Assembly: GCA_003647385.1 (NCBI GenBank)
Contig: QMMT01000067.1
Location: forward strand, 1-7,999
Direction of reading: 5' to 3'
From: Deltaproteobacteria bacterium
GTDB lineage: Bacteria; Desulfobacterota; Desulfobacteria; Desulfobacterales; Desulfobacteraceae
Length of the DNA stretch: 7,999 nucleotides
Below are positions 6,302-7,999 of the stretch, in pieces. Positions within the stretch are counted from its first letter, which is position 1. Every line of letters starts with the position of its first letter. Both the position numbers and the translations under genes were made by a program. Under the pieces are notes generated by a model. It ran no database searches, was not told the origin of the DNA, and saw nothing but the letters and a program-made list of their open reading frames with translations.

Positions 6302-7591
6302 TTACGGTGTATAAAGTCCTGCTTTAATAGGTAAATATAAGGATAACAGCGGCACCAGGGAAAGGATAATCAGTATAATAACATCCATTACAACATAGGG
6401 AATTGCCTCTTTTGCAACAGAGTCAATATCACCTTTTATCAGGTTGGCGGCAGTAAACAGGTTGACGCCCACCGGTGGCGTTGCCTGTCCTATGGCCATG
6501 GCTGAAATAAAGATGACACCATACCATAAAGGATCTATATGAAAGGCAATCAGCACCGGAATCAAGATTGGCATAATGAGATAGGAAATGGAGATAGCAT
6601 CCAGTATCATTCCTAATCCCAGCAGCAGAAAATTAACCAGGATAATCATGACCACGGCATTGGGTGCTATTTCGATGATAGCATTGGCAGCCTTATCAAT
6701 GACACCAATAACCGATGCCCCCCATGAAAACATCCCTGCAAAAACCACTATAAACATGATAACAGAGCTTGTGACACTGGCATCAACAAGAATTTTAATT
6801 AGATCCCGCCAGGAAATAGACCGGTAAATAAAAACAGCTACAAAAAGACTGTAAAAGACAGCCACAACAGCTGCCTCCGTAGGCGTAAAGATGCCTGCAT
6901 AAATCCCTCCCAGAATAATGACGGGGGTAAGAATAGCCCAAATGGACTTTTTCAATGCAACAAGAATTTCTTTTAAAGACCCTCTTTTTTCAAGTCCCCG
7001 GTAGCCTCGCTTCCTTGAAATGAGGTATGCCACAAGAAGCGTACCCGCCCCTGTCAGAAGGCCAGGAACAACACCGGCCACAAATAGGGCACTCACTGAA
7101 ACACCTGTAATGTTGCCATAAATAATAAAGGCAATGCTGGGGGGGATGATGATGGAAAGATCGGATGCATTTGCAATGGTTGCGCCGGCAAAGCTTTTAT
7201 CATATCCATGCTTTACCATTGGTGCAAGGAGGATCAGACCAACAGCCGCTGTTGTTGCAGGCCCTGATCCTGAGAGAGCTCCCCAGAACATACAGGTTAA
7301 AACAGCCACCATTGCCAGGCCGCCTACCGATTTTCCCACTAAAAGTTCAAAAAATTCAGCAATGGTTGCTGCAAGTTTTGCTTTTTCAAGAATAACACCG
7401 GCCAGAACAAAAAAAGGCACTGCCAGCAAGGGAAAGGATGCAATACCAGTGGAAAAATTAATGCCGACCATTCCGATTCCGAGATCAAAAAAGTAGATCG
7501 TAACAACGGCAGCTATACCCAGAGATGTCCCAATGGGAACCCCGATGGCCATAAGCACAAGAAAGGCCACTGCAATAACAGCAAATTCCAT
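6302..7591 (-). CDS. dctM: TRAP transporter large permease subunit (DctM)
   Basis: The 429-residue inner-membrane protein has the normal DctM length and about a dozen hydrophobic segments. DctM is the ion-coupled transport subunit that takes an organic acid from a periplasmic binding protein. Seen: start MEFAVIAVAFLVLMAIGVPIG, SGSGPATTAAVG at 107-118, IIPPSIAFIIYG at 148-159 followed by the VPGLL segment, GIFTPTEAAVVA at 233-244, GMILDAISIS at 327-336, and GQATPPVGVNLF at 368-379. These repeated Gly/Pro-rich turns are typical of the family. The ATG overlaps the dctQ stop by one base (TAATG) and has AGGAG 7 nt upstream. The substrate cannot be predicted from the permease. TRAP systems carry C4-dicarboxylates, 2-oxo acids, lactate, sugar acids and others; the downstream 2-oxoacid dehydrogenase makes a 2-oxo or hydroxy acid a reasonable guess. 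Confidence 0.96.
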   Translation of the reverse strand: MEFAVIAVAFLVLMAIGVPIGTSLGIAAVVTIYFFDLGIGMVGINFSTGIASFPLLAVPFFVLAGVILEKAKLAATIAEFFELLVGKSVGGLAMVAVLTCMFWGALSGSGPATTAAVGLILLAPMVKHGYDKSFAGATIANASDLSIIIPPSIAFIIYGNITGVSVSALFVAGVVPGLLTGAGTLLVAYLISRKRGYRGLEKRGSLKEILVALKKSIWAILTPVIILGGIYAGIFTPTEAAVVAVFYSLFVAVFIYRSISWRDLIKILVDASVTSSVIMFIVVFAGMFSWGASVIGVIDKAANAIIEIAPNAVVMIILVNFLLLGLGMILDAISISYLIMPILIPVLIAFHIDPLWYGVIFISAMAIGQATPPVGVNLFTAANLIKGDIDSVAKEAIPYVVMDVIILIILSLVPLLSLYLPIKAGLYTP

Positions 7592-7999
7592 TATCTGTCT
7601 CCTTCTACTTCAAGCCCGTTTAGTTTAGATGCGGCATCCCTGTATATTCCTGTAAACACGAATACCGATAAAATTGGAACACCAATATAGTATATCCAAA
7701 CCGGAATTTCCAATGCTGCCGACTTTGCCTGAAACAGGGTCAGTTCATCATATATCGCCTGGATCACATAATAATCCACTATCACAAAAAGAAGGGCACT
7801 GAGCCCGGCACTGATCAGTATGGCCAGTCTTTTAAATTTTTTGGGGAAAATGTTATACAGCGTAACCATACCCATCTGCCCGCCCCGCTCAAAGGCAAGT
7901 CCTGAACCCACCACGGTAAGCCAGACAAATAAATTAATCGTTATTTCTTCTGTTGCTGCAAAAGAAAAGTGAAAAAGATAGCGGCTTAAAACATTAATA
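7591..7999 (-). CDS. dctQ: TRAP transporter small permease subunit (DctQ), 5' end outside window
   Basis: Seen: the frame is open to the right edge (135 visible codons plus stop) and no start is visible. A GTG at 7914 is internal, because the residues before it are typical DctQ sequence (VLSRYLF, then TEEITINLFVWL). DctQ proteins usually have four membrane helices and about 160-180 residues, so some tens of residues including the first helix are missing. The visible part holds three hydrophobic segments: about visible residues 19-36, 58-81 and 99-118. The Glu-Glu pair at visible residues 17-18 and the following W-L-T turn are family hallmarks. Where relatives have a His after the second helix (RGxH), this protein has RGGQ (Gln at visible residue 41). 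DctQ pairs with DctM in the inner membrane. The binding protein gene dctP is not in the window and may lie just upstream. Confidence 0.92.
   Translation of the reverse strand, partial: INVLSRYLFHFSFAATEEITINLFVWLTVVGSGLAFERGGQMGMVTLYNIFPKKFKRLAILISAGLSALLFVIVDYYVIQAIYDELTLFQAKSAALEIPVWIYYIGVPILSVFVFTGIYRDAASKLNGLEVEGDR
7599..7603 (-). promoter_or_regulatory. Shine-Dalgarno of dctM inside the end of dctQ
   Basis: The minus strand reads AGGAG 7 nt before the dctM ATG at 7591, within the last codons of dctQ. Together with the TAATG stop/start overlap it fixes the dctM start and suggests coupled translation of the two permease subunits. Confidence 0.75.

Overview
The window is a tightly packed, one-direction gene cluster. 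Every real gene lies on the minus strand, so transcription runs from the right edge towards the left edge. Nine genes can be supported, and the two at the edges are cut. The content suggests an anaerobic, respiring Gram-negative bacterium, most likely a Desulfobacterota (Desulfobacterales-type) sulfate reducer. The grounds are a TRAP uptake system, an AcoAB-type 2-oxoacid dehydrogenase and a multihaem c-type cytochrome in one co-directional cluster, with moderate GC. The taxon is an inference from gene content and no marker gene is present.

Layout in transcription order. (1) 7999-7591: TRAP transporter small permease DctQ, 5' end outside the window. (2) 7591-6302: TRAP large permease DctM. 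(3) 6291-5824: small PPC/DUF296 protein with a three-histidine motif. (4) 5774-4785 and (5) 4788-3808: alpha and beta subunits of a thiamine-diphosphate E1 of the acetoin/pyruvate dehydrogenase type. (6) 3799-2567: E2 acyltransferase with one lipoyl domain. (7) 2530-1160: E3 dihydrolipoamide dehydrogenase. (8) 1147-473: LipB octanoyltransferase. (9) 473-1: secreted or membrane-anchored multihaem cytochrome c, 3' end outside the window; it is an open frame with no stop inside the window.

Junctions are 1-nt or 4-nt overlaps or gaps of 8 to 49 nt. I see no terminator or convincing promoter between genes, so this is probably one operon whose promoter and first genes (possibly the TRAP binding protein dctP) lie beyond the right edge.

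How the genes may work together: the TRAP permease imports an organic acid or related substrate. E1-E2-E3 oxidatively decarboxylates (or, for acetoin, cleaves) it to an acyl-CoA plus reduced pyridine nucleotide. LipB supplies the octanoyl precursor of the lipoyl group on the E2 lysine. The cytochrome could belong to the respiratory chain that receives the electrons. The role of the DUF296 protein is unknown.

The most unusual points are: an E3 whose pyridine-nucleotide-binding signature departs from the normal NAD type (Glu in place of the third motif Gly, Ala in place of the ribose-binding acidic residue, then Ser-Arg-Arg); the DUF296 gene placed between the transporter and the dehydrogenase; and the cytochrome gene apparently coupled to lipB. 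No RNA gene, mobile element, CRISPR array or gene-free stretch above 50 nt was seen.
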